From: Pseudobdellovibrionaceae bacterium
GTDB lineage: Bacteria; Bdellovibrionota; Bdellovibrionia; Bdellovibrionales; UBA1609
Reading direction: 5' to 3'
NCBI GenBank assembly: GCA_018663505.1
Contig: JABJQG010000048.1
Span: forward strand, 1 to 64,000
DNA: 64,000 nucleotides
The translations under genes were made by a program, and so were the position numbers. Positions 25,559-33,749 of the stretch are shown piece after piece. The notes below the pieces were generated by a model, which was given only the letters and a program-made list of their open reading frames with translations, was not told the origin of the DNA and did not search any database. Positions within the stretch are counted from its first letter, which is position 1. Each line of letters begins with the position of its first letter.

Positions 25559-26323
25559 TTACTTAATATAATTTTTCTGGCGAAACAAATCCACTAAGCC
25601 TTGATTTGTTTTTAGAAGCCACTCTTTTGATTGCTTTCGTTTCAAATCTGCAGCTTTTTGTTGGGCGATAAGTAGATCAGCATTGTCTTTATAGAGCTTG
25701 CCCAATTTTTCTCCAGACACTTTCCAGTTATTTCTATAAACATGCATCTGGGCAAGGAAGTCTTGCTTAGTGCTCGGATAGAGTTGAGAGTATTTTTGTA
25801 TAAGTTTTCTATAAGTTGTTAGTAATGGAAAGTCTGTAATATAACCTTTTGGTCCTACCTTGCCAATAACCAGAGAAGTTGCTGGAAGTAGCATAAGCTT
25901 TTCTAAATCACCTTTGGTTTGCAAGTAGACGTGATCATTAATTGCATAAACCGTAGAGTTCTCTTCGCTAATCTCATAAAGCAGCTCTCCATGTGTGCTT
26001 AAGCTTTTTAATTTTCTTGTACTCAAACTGTAGCCACTATTTTCCATAACTAAAAAGTGACCCTTAATCAGCTTTATCTGTTTTTGATTAATTTCCACCA
26101 CTGAGTTTGATCCAAGAACTAAATGGAGCCCATTTTTTTTAATGGATTTTTTAGTTCCAGTGTGTGACTTTACCGCACATATAGCACTTTGCTTCTCTAA
26201 ACAATTTTCTGGTAACTCAATAGCATTTAAGTCATTAGGATACGTGGCAAGTTGCTGAGCCTTCACGCGTACTTCTAAGGTAAAGAAAAGAAAAAATAAA
26301 AACACTCGTAAAGACGTTTTCAT
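25559..26323 (-). CDS. Exported FecR-like domain protein
   Basis: A 254-residue protein with a signal peptide (MKTSLRVFLFFLFFTLEVRVKA). The region LVLGSNSVVEINQKQIKLIKGHFLVMENSGYSL resembles the FecR beta-domain pattern (G-S-x-V-E-I followed by a glycine-bounded strand), here probably periplasmic. The C terminus is helical and charged. Its ATG overlaps the TAA of the preceding TPR gene (TAATG), so the pair is translationally coupled. No sigma factor is nearby, so this is not a standard FecIR regulator. Function unknown. Confidence 0.65.
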   Translation of the reverse strand: MKTSLRVFLFFLFFTLEVRVKAQQLATYPNDLNAIELPENCLEKQSAICAVKSHTGTKKSIKKNGLHLVLGSNSVVEINQKQIKLIKGHFLVMENSGYSLSTRKLKSLSTHGELLYEISEENSTVYAINDHVYLQTKGDLEKLMLLPATSLVIGKVGPKGYITDFPLLTTYRKLIQKYSQLYPSTKQDFLAQMHVYRNNWKVSGEKLGKLYKDNADLLIAQQKAADLKRKQSKEWLLKTNQGLVDLFRQKNYIK

Positions 26324-27078
26324 TATATCTGAATAGCCCTTAATGAAATGCGCGCTTGGCGCACAACATCGTGTTCCTTAAAGCTCTGCATAATAGTTTT
26401 GTATAAGCCACTGGCCTCTTCTTGGCGATCTTGGTATTCAAATATTTTACCAAGTCGTAACATGGAATACCCAGTAAGTTCACTTTCTGGATAGAGAGAA
26501 ACCATTTTATCCACATGACCAATAAGTTCTTCATAACGATGGCTTTGGTAAAGCCCTTCTATTAATAAAAAATACGACTCAGTTACATGCACAGAATAAG
26601 AATATTCCTTTATGACTTTGGTGAACTCTATGTTTGCCTCATCATATCGCTTAGCTCTAAATAATTTTTTTCCTTTTAGAAAATGCCTTTTAGCCAATTG
26701 CATAAGGTAACCAGGGCTTAGACTAGTCTGAGTGACACTTGCTAATCGTCTTAGTGGGTATTTTTGATCGCTTTTAATGTCTTTTTTAGGGATCAAATTC
26801 ATTGCCAAAGCCACGTCATTTTGCATTTCTAACAATTTATAGCTAGCTAATTCATATTGAAGTTCCTTATGCTCTATATGAGCTTGTAGAATACTTTTTT
26901 CGCGCTTTAATTCATTGAGCCCAGAAAAATGAGTTTCAAAAACCTTAAAGGCCTGAAATGTACCAACGGCAATAGTCAGACAAAAAACAATAAACACTTG
27001 GCTCTTCATGTATGGTTTATCGGCAAGTTGCTGGAATATTTTAATATTTTTAGGCTTTATAGGTCTCTTTTTACGCAA
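26323..27078 (-). CDS. Membrane-anchored TPR protein
   Basis: About 251 residues: a short basic cytosolic end (RKKRPIKPKNIKIF), one membrane helix (VFIVFCLTIAVGTFQAF), a coiled segment, then tetratricopeptide-type repeats (LAKRHFLKGKKLFRAKRYDEANIEFTKVI and the following two). The frame is open further upstream to a TTG at 27171, but that part is translated repeat DNA (a 42-bp hairpin arm and a GTGCCAGG repeat). I therefore list TTG 27078, itself just inside the repeat; the true start is uncertain. Coupled by TAATG overlap to the FecR-like gene. Probably a scaffold for an envelope complex. Confidence 0.65.
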   Translation of the reverse strand: MRKKRPIKPKNIKIFQQLADKPYMKSQVFIVFCLTIAVGTFQAFKVFETHFSGLNELKREKSILQAHIEHKELQYELASYKLLEMQNDVALAMNLIPKKDIKSDQKYPLRRLASVTQTSLSPGYLMQLAKRHFLKGKKLFRAKRYDEANIEFTKVIKEYSYSVHVTESYFLLIEGLYQSHRYEELIGHVDKMVSLYPESELTGYSMLRLGKIFEYQDRQEEASGLYKTIMQSFKEHDVVRQARISLRAIQI

Positions 27079-27104
27079 TGCATCCGCAAAATATGCCTGG
27101 CACC
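27074..27104. repeat. Single arm of the GTGCCAGG repeat
   Basis: The stretch holds GCATCCGCAAAATATGCC followed by TGGCACC, matching the arm at 13.8 kb and both arms at 50.8 kb with one change (ATAT for AGAT). It lies directly beside the long hairpin and inside the upstream frame of the TPR gene. Confidence 0.75.
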
Positions 27105-27105
27105 T

Positions 27106-27192
27106 ATTCAAAGGTACGGACACACTTTGGTGTCTACCACGCGTCATACAATGACGCGTGGTAGACACCAAAGTGTGTCCGTACCTTTGAAT
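27106..27192. repeat. Perfect 42-bp inverted repeat with 3-base loop
   Basis: 27106-27147 and 27151-27192 are exact reverse complements separated by ACA. The hairpin contains GGTACGGACACAC and ACCACGCGTCAT in each arm. It lies between the divergent TPR/FecR-like pair and the peptide transporter operon. A perfect hairpin of this length is unusual and could be a recent insertion or a transcription barrier. Confidence 0.9.
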
Positions 27193-27318
27193 TGTTCAGA
27201 ATAGCGACAAAAAACCTAAAATTATAAGGGTTTAAGCGCGCATCCCTAGATTTTCACTGGAAAGTTCGGTATATAAACCACTGATTTCGTGACTTGGATA
27301 GCTACCGGGGGGCATTTA

Positions 27319-28299
27319 TTGAGTGAAACGATTCTTGAAGTTAAAAATCTTCGCACTACTTTTCGTACTAAAGCCGGAGACGTTCATGCTGTGGATGGTA
27401 TCTCATATTCCATAACTAAAGGTCGAACCCTAGGTATTGTTGGCGAAAGTGGTTGTGGAAAATCTGTGACCTCATTTTCTATTATGGGTTTATTAGAAAA
27501 CCCTGGAGAAATTACAGGGGGAGAGATTCTCTTTAAAGGTGAAAAAATTTCTCACCTTAAAGATGAACAGTTATTAAAATATCGTGGCCAACATATGGCA
27601 ATGATCTTTCAAGAACCCATGACCGCCTTAAACCCTGTGATTCGCATTGGTGAGCAAATCAATGAGCAATTCATTAAACATCGGCCACATCTTTCTAGCA
27701 AAGAAGTAAAAGAACACTCCATTGAAATGTTAAATCTGGTGGGCATCCCTTCTCCGGAAGAACGATATAAATCCTACCCGCATCAACTTTCTGGCGGTAT
27801 GCGCCAGAGGGCCCTCATAGCCATGGCCTTATCTTGTGATCCAGAATTTTTAATTGCTGATGAGCCAACCACTGCTTTAGATGTAACAATTCAAGCTCAA
27901 ATATTAGATTTGATCCAAGATTTGCAAAACCGTTTAGGCATGGCTGTACAGTTTATTACTCACGATCTCGGTGTGATTTCGGAAGTGGCTGATGATATTT
28001 TAGTTATGTATGCCGGAAGAGTCTGCGAGCAAGGCAGTGCTGATGAAATATTTAAAAAGCCATCCCACCCTTATACACATGCACTACTCAACTCCATTCC
28101 AAAACTGGGCCATAAGGTACATCGCTTACCCACTATTGAGGGCACTGTTCCATCTATCGCCAATAGACCTTCTGGTTGTCAGTTTAAAAATAGATGTGAG
28201 TTTGCCACTGATATATGTGGGGAAAAACAACCTGAATTTACTGAGATTTCTTCAACCCATAAGTGGCTTGCCACCACCCTCGGAGCTAGAGATAGATAA
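27319..28299 (+). CDS. dppD: Peptide ABC transporter ATPase (OppD/DppD type)
   Basis: First ATPase of a di/oligopeptide importer, 326 residues. Walker A is GESGCGKS, the signature [15 protein letters not shown], Walker [13 protein letters not shown], switch His in ITHDLGV; the C-terminal oligopeptide-transport extension carries the usual Cys-rich segment ([14 protein letters not shown]). TTG at 27319 is preferred because CCGGGGGG lies just before it and the family N terminus ([14 protein letters not shown]) begins there; GTG 27289 is the alternative. Its TAA overlaps the ATG of the next gene. Confidence 0.93.
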   Translation: MSETILEVKNLRTTFRTKAGDVHAVDGISYSITKGRTLGIVGESGCGKSVTSFSIMGLLENPGEITGGEILFKGEKISHLKDEQLLKYRGQHMAMIFQEPMTALNPVIRIGEQINEQFIKHRPHLSSKEVKEHSIEMLNLVGIPSPEERYKSYPHQLSGGMRQRALIAMALSCDPEFLIADEPTTALDVTIQAQILDLIQDLQNRLGMAVQFITHDLGVISEVADDILVMYAGRVCEQGSADEIFKKPSHPYTHALLNSIPKLGHKVHRLPTIEGTVPSIANRPSGCQFKNRCEFATDICGEKQPEFTEISSTHKWLATTLGARDR

Positions 28300-29294
28300 T
28301 GAGTGAAATTATTTTAGAAGTAAAAAACTTAAAAAAACATTTCCCCATTCACTCGGGTCTGCTACTGCGTGAAACAGGCCAAGTAAAAGCTGTGGATGAT
28401 ATAACCTTAAAAGTAAAAAAAGGATCCACTTATGGTCTGGTTGGTGAGAGCGGTTGCGGAAAATCTACCTTAGGTCGAACCATCTCTCAGCTTTATAAGG
28501 CCACAGCCGGAGATATTTTCTTTAAAGGCAAAGACATCACAAAGCTGTCGGGAGCTGATTTAAAGACTTATCGCAAAGAAGTACAAATGATCTTTCAAGA
28601 TCCCTATGCCTCTTTGGACCCTAGAATGACAGTGAGTCGCATTGTGGCTCAACCTTTACATATTCATAATGATGGAAAGTCAGCAAAACAAATTCAAGAA
28701 CGAGTGGTTGAATTGCTAGAAGTAGTTGGTCTTAAGGCAGCTCATGTAAACCGTTATCCTCATGAGTTTTCAGGTGGACAACGCCAACGTATAGGTATTG
28801 CCAGGGCCATAGCTCTTAACCCGGAACTCATAATATGTGATGAGCCTGTTAGTGCCTTGGATGTATCCATTCAAGCTCAGGTTTTAAATCTGCTGCAGGA
28901 CTTACAAGAAAAACTCAATTTAACTTACTTATTTATCTCTCATGACCTATCTGTGGTTGAGCATATTTGTGATGAGGTAATGGTTATGTATTTGGGCCGT
29001 ACAGTGGAATCTGCCCCAGCAGATGTTTTATTTAAAAACCCATCCCACCCATATACAAAAGCCCTTCTCAATGCCATCCCAATAGCAGGACATGGGCGAA
29101 AAAAGAATCATGAAAACTTAACTGGGGACATACCAAGCCCTATTAACCCACCTAGCGGTTGTTATTTTCACCCACGTTGTCCAGAAGTTATGGACGAATG
29201 CAAAACCAAGGCTCCAAAAATTCTTAACCTTGGTCATGATGCGCACTTTGCTTCATGTTTAAATTTAGAAATTAAACAGGAGGATAATAAATGA
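28299..29294 (+). CDS. dppF: Peptide ABC transporter ATPase (OppF/DppF type)
   Basis: Second ATPase, 331 residues. Walker [13 protein letters not shown]-loop MIFQDPYASLDPRMTV, signature FSGGQRQRIGIARAIA, Walker B LIICDEPVSALD, His switch in FISHDLSV, and a C-terminal Cys cluster (CYFHPRCPEVMDEC) as usual for this family. The ATG overlaps the preceding stop (TAATG). It forms a heterodimer with the upstream ATPase. The 3' end overlaps the start of the binding-protein gene by four bases, so translation is coupled. Confidence 0.93.
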   Translation: MSEIILEVKNLKKHFPIHSGLLLRETGQVKAVDDITLKVKKGSTYGLVGESGCGKSTLGRTISQLYKATAGDIFFKGKDITKLSGADLKTYRKEVQMIFQDPYASLDPRMTVSRIVAQPLHIHNDGKSAKQIQERVVELLEVVGLKAAHVNRYPHEFSGGQRQRIGIARAIALNPELIICDEPVSALDVSIQAQVLNLLQDLQEKLNLTYLFISHDLSVVEHICDEVMVMYLGRTVESAPADVLFKNPSHPYTKALLNAIPIAGHGRKKNHENLTGDIPSPINPPSGCYFHPRCPEVMDECKTKAPKILNLGHDAHFASCLNLEIKQEDNK

Positions 29295-31000
29295 GAAAGT
29301 TAATACTATTAATACAGGCTGTGTTCTTAATGCAGCTGTCAATGAACACGGCCATGGCCAAATCTACGAACAAACCAACAAACAAAATATTAAAAATAGG
29401 CGTGGCACAGGAGTTTGAAAACTTAAACCCCTTAATTATGACCATGTTGACCACAACATATTTGTACAAAATGGCTAATAGAACTTTAGTATCTATGGAC
29501 CATAAAGGAAACTGGGTTCCTCAAATTGTAAAAGAACTCCCCTCTTTAAAAAACAAAAAGGCGGTTTTAAAAAAAGGCGGTAAACACGGAAAATATATTG
29601 TCGCTCATTGGGAAATATTAGAAAATGCAAAATGGGGGGACGGCACGCCAGTAACAGGGCATGATGTAAAGTTCGCTTGGGAAACAGCTATGCTTGACAC
29701 TGTTACTATTGGTGAAAAAGAAGTTTACACTCAAATCACTAAAATTGATATAGATGAAAAGAACCCTAAAAAGTTTAGTTTTACCTATGAAAAAGCAAAA
29801 TGGGATTTCTCTCAACTGGGTACTTTTTATATTTTACCAAAACATCTAGAAGCTTCTGTTGTTAAAAAACACGGCAAAGAACCTTCGGGTTATGAAAAAA
29901 ACTCTAAGTATACAACAGATGCCACAAATCCTGGTCTATATAATGGACCCTACAGAATAAAAGAAATAAAACTAGGGTCTCATGTAGAACTGGTGCCAAA
30001 TAAATATTTCTATGGCGAAAAACCAAAAATTCAAAAAATTATTTTAAGACTTATTTCTGATACCGGCACCATGGAAGCCAACTTAAGATCTGGAGAGATT
30101 GATATGATCTCCAAAATTGGTCTTACTTTTGACCAAGCTTTAGTGTTTGAGAAAAAAGCAAAAAAGAACAACTGGCCCTACCTGGCTAAATTCAAACCTG
30201 GTCTGGTTTACGAACATATTGATTTCAACTTAAGAAATGAATTCTTAAAAGATATTAATGTACGTAAAGCTTTAGCTCTTTCTGTGGACAGAGATAAGCT
30301 CACACAAGCGTTATTTTCTGGTCGTCAACAAAAAGCCATTCATAATGTGGCTCCCATTGACCCTTGGTATACAGATAACCCAAAAGAAATTGTTTTATAT
30401 AAACACTCAAAAAGAAAAGCCAGAAAACTACTTAAAGCTGCTGGATGGAAGATCAATAAAGAAGATGGTTTTCGTTACAAAAATGGCAAACGCTTAAGCT
30501 TTCAACTTATGACCACTTCTGGTAACAGAACTCGAGAACAAGTACAAAGTTATCTGCAAAATCAGTGGAAAAAAATTGGCGTAGAAATTACTATTAAAAA
30601 TGAGCCAGCTCGTGTTTATTTTGGCGAAACTGTACATAAAGCAAAATACCCCGCAATGGCTATGTATGCTTGGATTTCTTCTCCAGAGAACACACCAAGA
30701 GCTACTTTTCATTCCAAAAGCATTCCATCTAAGAAAAACAACTATTCTGGTCAAAACTCTGGTGGTTGGAAAAACAAAACTGTGGATGATCTAATAGACA
30801 AAATGGACTTAGAATTTAACGCCAAACGACGCGCTGAAATTGCTTCAAAAATTCTTTACCACTACACAAATGAAGTGCCCGTTTACCCACTATATTATCG
30901 TTCTGACATAAGCATTATTCCTAAAAACTTAAAGGGACATAAAATGACTGGAACACAATTTTCTGCTACAAACACTGTGGAAGATTGGGATTTACAATAA
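29291..31000 (+). CDS. dppA: Peptide-binding protein (SBP_bac_5, OppA/DppA type)
   Basis: Periplasmic binding protein of 569 residues with a signal peptide (MRKLILLIQAVFLMQLSMNTAMA). The family pattern is present: ENLNPLIMT near the start of the mature protein, WEILENAKWGDGTPVTGHDVKFAWE, GLYNGPYRIKE, LRSGEIDMI, and VRKALALSVDRDKL. No lipobox Cys, so it is soluble in the periplasm. AGGAGG precedes the ATG. Its position between the ATPases and the permeases is unusual; the binding protein more often comes first. Confidence 0.92.
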   Translation: MRKLILLIQAVFLMQLSMNTAMAKSTNKPTNKILKIGVAQEFENLNPLIMTMLTTTYLYKMANRTLVSMDHKGNWVPQIVKELPSLKNKKAVLKKGGKHGKYIVAHWEILENAKWGDGTPVTGHDVKFAWETAMLDTVTIGEKEVYTQITKIDIDEKNPKKFSFTYEKAKWDFSQLGTFYILPKHLEASVVKKHGKEPSGYEKNSKYTTDATNPGLYNGPYRIKEIKLGSHVELVPNKYFYGEKPKIQKIILRLISDTGTMEANLRSGEIDMISKIGLTFDQALVFEKKAKKNNWPYLAKFKPGLVYEHIDFNLRNEFLKDINVRKALALSVDRDKLTQALFSGRQQKAIHNVAPIDPWYTDNPKEIVLYKHSKRKARKLLKAAGWKINKEDGFRYKNGKRLSFQLMTTSGNRTREQVQSYLQNQWKKIGVEITIKNEPARVYFGETVHKAKYPAMAMYAWISSPENTPRATFHSKSIPSKKNNYSGQNSGGWKNKTVDDLIDKMDLEFNAKRRAEIASKILYHYTNEVPVYPLYYRSDISIIPKNLKGHKMTGTQFSATNTVEDWDLQ

Positions 31001-31015
31001 ATAAGGATAACTCAA

Positions 31016-31984
31016 TTGACGAATTTTATAATTAGGCGATTAATTCAAAATTTTATAACACTAATAGCTCTTTCATTTATTTGCTTTAGTATTTTAGCTC
31101 TTATGCCAGGGGATCCTGTGGATCTAATGATGAGTGCTAACCCAAAAATTACCACAGATGATGTGGCGCGATTAAAAGCCCTTTATGGATTAGATCAACC
31201 TATTTATATGAGATATTACAACTGGATGGCTCAGGTGGTTCAAGGCGACCTGGGTTATTCTAGAACTTATAAAGTACCCGTTACTGAAATCATCGGACCG
31301 CGATTATTAAATACATTTTTTCTCCTTACAGGAGCTCTGCTTTTAGCAATTATTGTGGCTATTCCATTAGGAGTAGTTGCTGCTGTTAAAAGTGGTTCAA
31401 AACTAGATTATTATATAAATTTAATGGCCTTTGCGGGTATCTCTATACCCTCATTTTGGTTAGCTCTTATTTTAATTATCGTATTTTCTCTAAATTTAGG
31501 TTGGTTTCCCGCAGGCGGCACAGAAACCATTGGTGTAAATCTCACTGGTTTTGAATATTTTTTAGATCGTCTTAAATATATGATGTTACCCATTTTATCC
31601 TTAACCATCATTCAGATGGGTATTTTTGCTCGGTATGCTCGTTCTGCCATGTTAGAAACTTTAAAGGCGGACTATGTAAGGACCGCAAGGTCTAAGGGCA
31701 TCTCTCGCATACCAGTAATAATGAAACATGCATTTAGAAATGCACTGATTCCCATAGTTACGGTGATTGCCATTAATTTTTCTTTTATATTTTCTGGAGC
31801 TATTATCACAGAAACGATTTTTTCGTACCAAGGTGTAGGGAAATTAGTATATGACGCCATTTTAGCTAATGACTTTAACGTAGCCATGGTTAGCTTTATG
31901 ATTTCTGTGGGCATGGTTTTATTTATGAGTTTAGTAGCAGATTTATTATATGGATTTTTAGACCCTCGTATTTCTTATAATTAA
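31016..31984 (+). CDS. dppB: Peptide ABC transporter permease (DppB/OppB type)
   Basis: Inner-membrane permease of 322 residues. The N terminus (FIIRRLIQNFITLIALSFICF) and MPGDPVD motif are typical; five or six further membrane segments follow, with the EAA-type loop YVRTARSKGISRIPVIMKHAFRNALIPIVT. It starts at TTG with AAGGA upstream. It sits 15 bp after the binding-protein gene and 11 bp before the partner permease. Confidence 0.93.
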   Translation: MTNFIIRRLIQNFITLIALSFICFSILALMPGDPVDLMMSANPKITTDDVARLKALYGLDQPIYMRYYNWMAQVVQGDLGYSRTYKVPVTEIIGPRLLNTFFLLTGALLLAIIVAIPLGVVAAVKSGSKLDYYINLMAFAGISIPSFWLALILIIVFSLNLGWFPAGGTETIGVNLTGFEYFLDRLKYMMLPILSLTIIQMGIFARYARSAMLETLKADYVRTARSKGISRIPVIMKHAFRNALIPIVTVIAINFSFIFSGAIITETIFSYQGVGKLVYDAILANDFNVAMVSFMISVGMVLFMSLVADLLYGFLDPRISYN

Positions 31985-31995
31985 GGTTGATGTTG

Positions 31996-33195
31996 ATGAG
32001 TAAAGATAAAAATAAAAATTCTAATGAGGATATTGAAGTTTCAAAAACGCTGTTTCAGTTAATGCGTGAACAGTTTATGGAGCACACTGCTGCTAAATAC
32101 AGTTTGCTAATTATTGTATTTTTAATGGTGGCAGCGCTTTGTGCCCCCCTTATCTCAAAAGTGACGGGTATTTCTCCAGATGCACAGAATATTTTTAACC
32201 GCTACGCTTCACCTATGACAACCAATACACTTTCTGAAGACGAAGAGGAAAGCCGAGTTGAGGAGTTTATAGATTCTTACCCAGAAGAAGTGCGAAAAAT
32301 TATTGCACAGATCAAATCAGATGACCTAGCTATGAGTACCTTAGAAGACTCAACAGATGACGATCTTATTTTTGATTTTATGGCTACTCTCAAGGACCCT
32401 GTGAGCAAACAAAGCTGGATAACGAAGGATAATTTTTCTATTAATTACCTGCTGGACATTAAAGAGTCATTAACCACTTTTCATCTTTTAGGTACTGATG
32501 AATTGGGCCGAGATGTGGCCATGCGCTTATTATTTGGAGCTAGAATATCCATAGGTGTCGGCCTATTAGTTTCTTTTGCCTCTGCAATCATTGGTTTACT
32601 CATTGGTGCATGTGCAGGTTATTTTGGTGGTATTCTAGATTCCATGCTTATGCGTATTACAGATTCCTTATTGTCCCTCCCGCAGTTACCACTGATGATT
32701 GTATTTGCCGCCGTTGACCTTGGCAAAATCCCCTACTTAAATCACTTTGTGGGGAGTGAAAACGAAAGTGTTATTAAGCTCATCACTATATTATGCTTAT
32801 TTTCCTGGATGACTGTTGCTCGTTTAGTAAGAAGCTCCGTGCTTGTTCTTAAAGAGCAGGAATTTATTTTAGCAGCCAAAAATCTGGGAGCCTCAAGTTA
32901 CAAAATTATCATGACGCATATGGTGCCTAATGCTCTGGGGACTTTACTTGTGGCAGTAACAATCAATGTTGGTTCGGCTATTTTATCAGAAGCCGCCCTG
33001 AGCTTCTTAGGCTTGGGTATTCAACCACCAATTCCCAGTTGGGGAAATATGCTACTGAATGCTAAAGAGGTCATCTACGAATCCCCTGCTTTAACCTTCT
33101 TCCCCGGCTTATTGATCTTCATTGTAGTCATCAGTTTTAACTTTATCGGTGATGGTCTTCAGAACTCTGTAAATCCTAAGTCTATTAAGCGTTAA
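31996..33195 (+). CDS. dppC: Peptide ABC transporter permease (DppC/OppC type) with periplasmic insertion
   Basis: Second permease, 399 residues from ATG 31996 (AAGG nine bases upstream; TTG 31987 and ATG 31990 also in frame). After the first membrane helix (YSLLIIVFLMVAALCAPLI), the standard family passes from NRxAxP to HLLGTDELGRDV within a few residues; here about 85 extra, mostly acidic residues (roughly 76-162) lie between. The rest is normal: GARISIGVGLLVS, the EAA loop EFILAAKNLGASSYKIIMTHMVPNALG and SEAALSFLGLGIQPPIPSWGNML. The insertion should form a periplasmic loop domain. Confidence 0.92.
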   Translation: MSKDKNKNSNEDIEVSKTLFQLMREQFMEHTAAKYSLLIIVFLMVAALCAPLISKVTGISPDAQNIFNRYASPMTTNTLSEDEEESRVEEFIDSYPEEVRKIIAQIKSDDLAMSTLEDSTDDDLIFDFMATLKDPVSKQSWITKDNFSINYLLDIKESLTTFHLLGTDELGRDVAMRLLFGARISIGVGLLVSFASAIIGLLIGACAGYFGGILDSMLMRITDSLLSLPQLPLMIVFAAVDLGKIPYLNHFVGSENESVIKLITILCLFSWMTVARLVRSSVLVLKEQEFILAAKNLGASSYKIIMTHMVPNALGTLLVAVTINVGSAILSEAALSFLGLGIQPPIPSWGNMLLNAKEVIYESPALTFFPGLLIFIVVISFNFIGDGLQNSVNPKSIKR

Positions 33196-33331
33196 AACTA
33201 GAGTCTCTCAATCGGGCTCTATCTAGAAAATGTTGTCAAAATGTGGATAAATGGTTCACTTTAATTTTATAGAATTACAGACTCAGACAAAAAATATACT
33301 TAATTCGCGGTGACCCCTCGTGGGTCTAACA

Positions 33332-33385
33332 TTTTTAAAACAGCCGCTAGGTAGCTGCCCAAATAGGCGCTGCGCGTTTTAAAAA
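33332..33385. repeat. REP-like palindrome 1
   Basis: TTTTTAAAAC (33332-33341) and GTTTTAAAAA (33376-33385) are perfect inverse complements around a GC-richer core (AGCCGCTAGG...GGCGCTGCGC). Confidence 0.65.
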
Positions 33386-33420
33386 GTCCAAAATAAAAAA
33401 AACTTGTGGAATTTACTAGG

Positions 33421-33476
33421 TTTCTTTGAAGCTTGGCCCGTAGGGCTGTGAGCGTGACGCGAACACTTCAAAGAAA
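33421..33476. repeat. REP-like palindrome 2
   Basis: TTTCTTTGAAG (33421-33431) and CTTCAAAGAAA (33466-33476) enclose a GC-rich core with CTTGGCCCGTAGGGCTG and GTGACGCGAAC. Confidence 0.65.
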
Positions 33477-33530
33477 TAACAACCAGGATGGGCGTTAGGC
33501 GAATTCGAAATTTACTTCATTTATATTCTC

Positions 33531-33588
33531 ACTCTTTAAAACTCGTGCTCCTGCACTCGCCCTGCGGGCGCTTCGCGTTTTAAAGAGT
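33531..33588. repeat. REP-like palindrome 3
   Basis: ACTCTTTAAAAC (33531-33542) and GTTTTAAAGAGT (33577-33588) enclose a GC-rich core with GCCCTGCGGGC and GCTTCGC. Confidence 0.7.
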
Positions 33589-33749
33589 CTAATAAAATTA
33601 TAAGCTTATGACAGAGTTTTAGCAGAAAACTCAATAAAAGACCTCTCTACAACTTTACATCCACCAATCAGTGCTCATACTCTCTTAGTACGTTTTAATA
33701 TTTTGCTAAATACTTGTTATTTCAGCAGTTTACCTAAGGAGACCTTACA

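Larger units (their letters stand above)
33196..33749. other. Intergenic region with three REP-like palindromes
   Basis: A 554-bp gap between dppC and htpG with no convincing gene. Its left part (33332-33588) holds three palindromic units, listed next. The right part (33600-33749) is AT-rich and must hold the htpG promoter; I saw no CIRCE element and no clear sigma-32 site by eye. Confidence 0.7.

Noticed and set aside
27079-27171. N-terminal extension of the TPR protein to TTG 27171
   Set aside because: The extra residues are translated hairpin and repeat DNA, and no ribosome site lies before it; the start remains open but this one is unlikely.
33640-33749. CIRCE or sigma-32 heat-shock element before htpG
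   Set aside because: I looked for TTAGCACTC-N9-GAGTGCTAA and CTTGAA/CCCCAT patterns and found no acceptable match.
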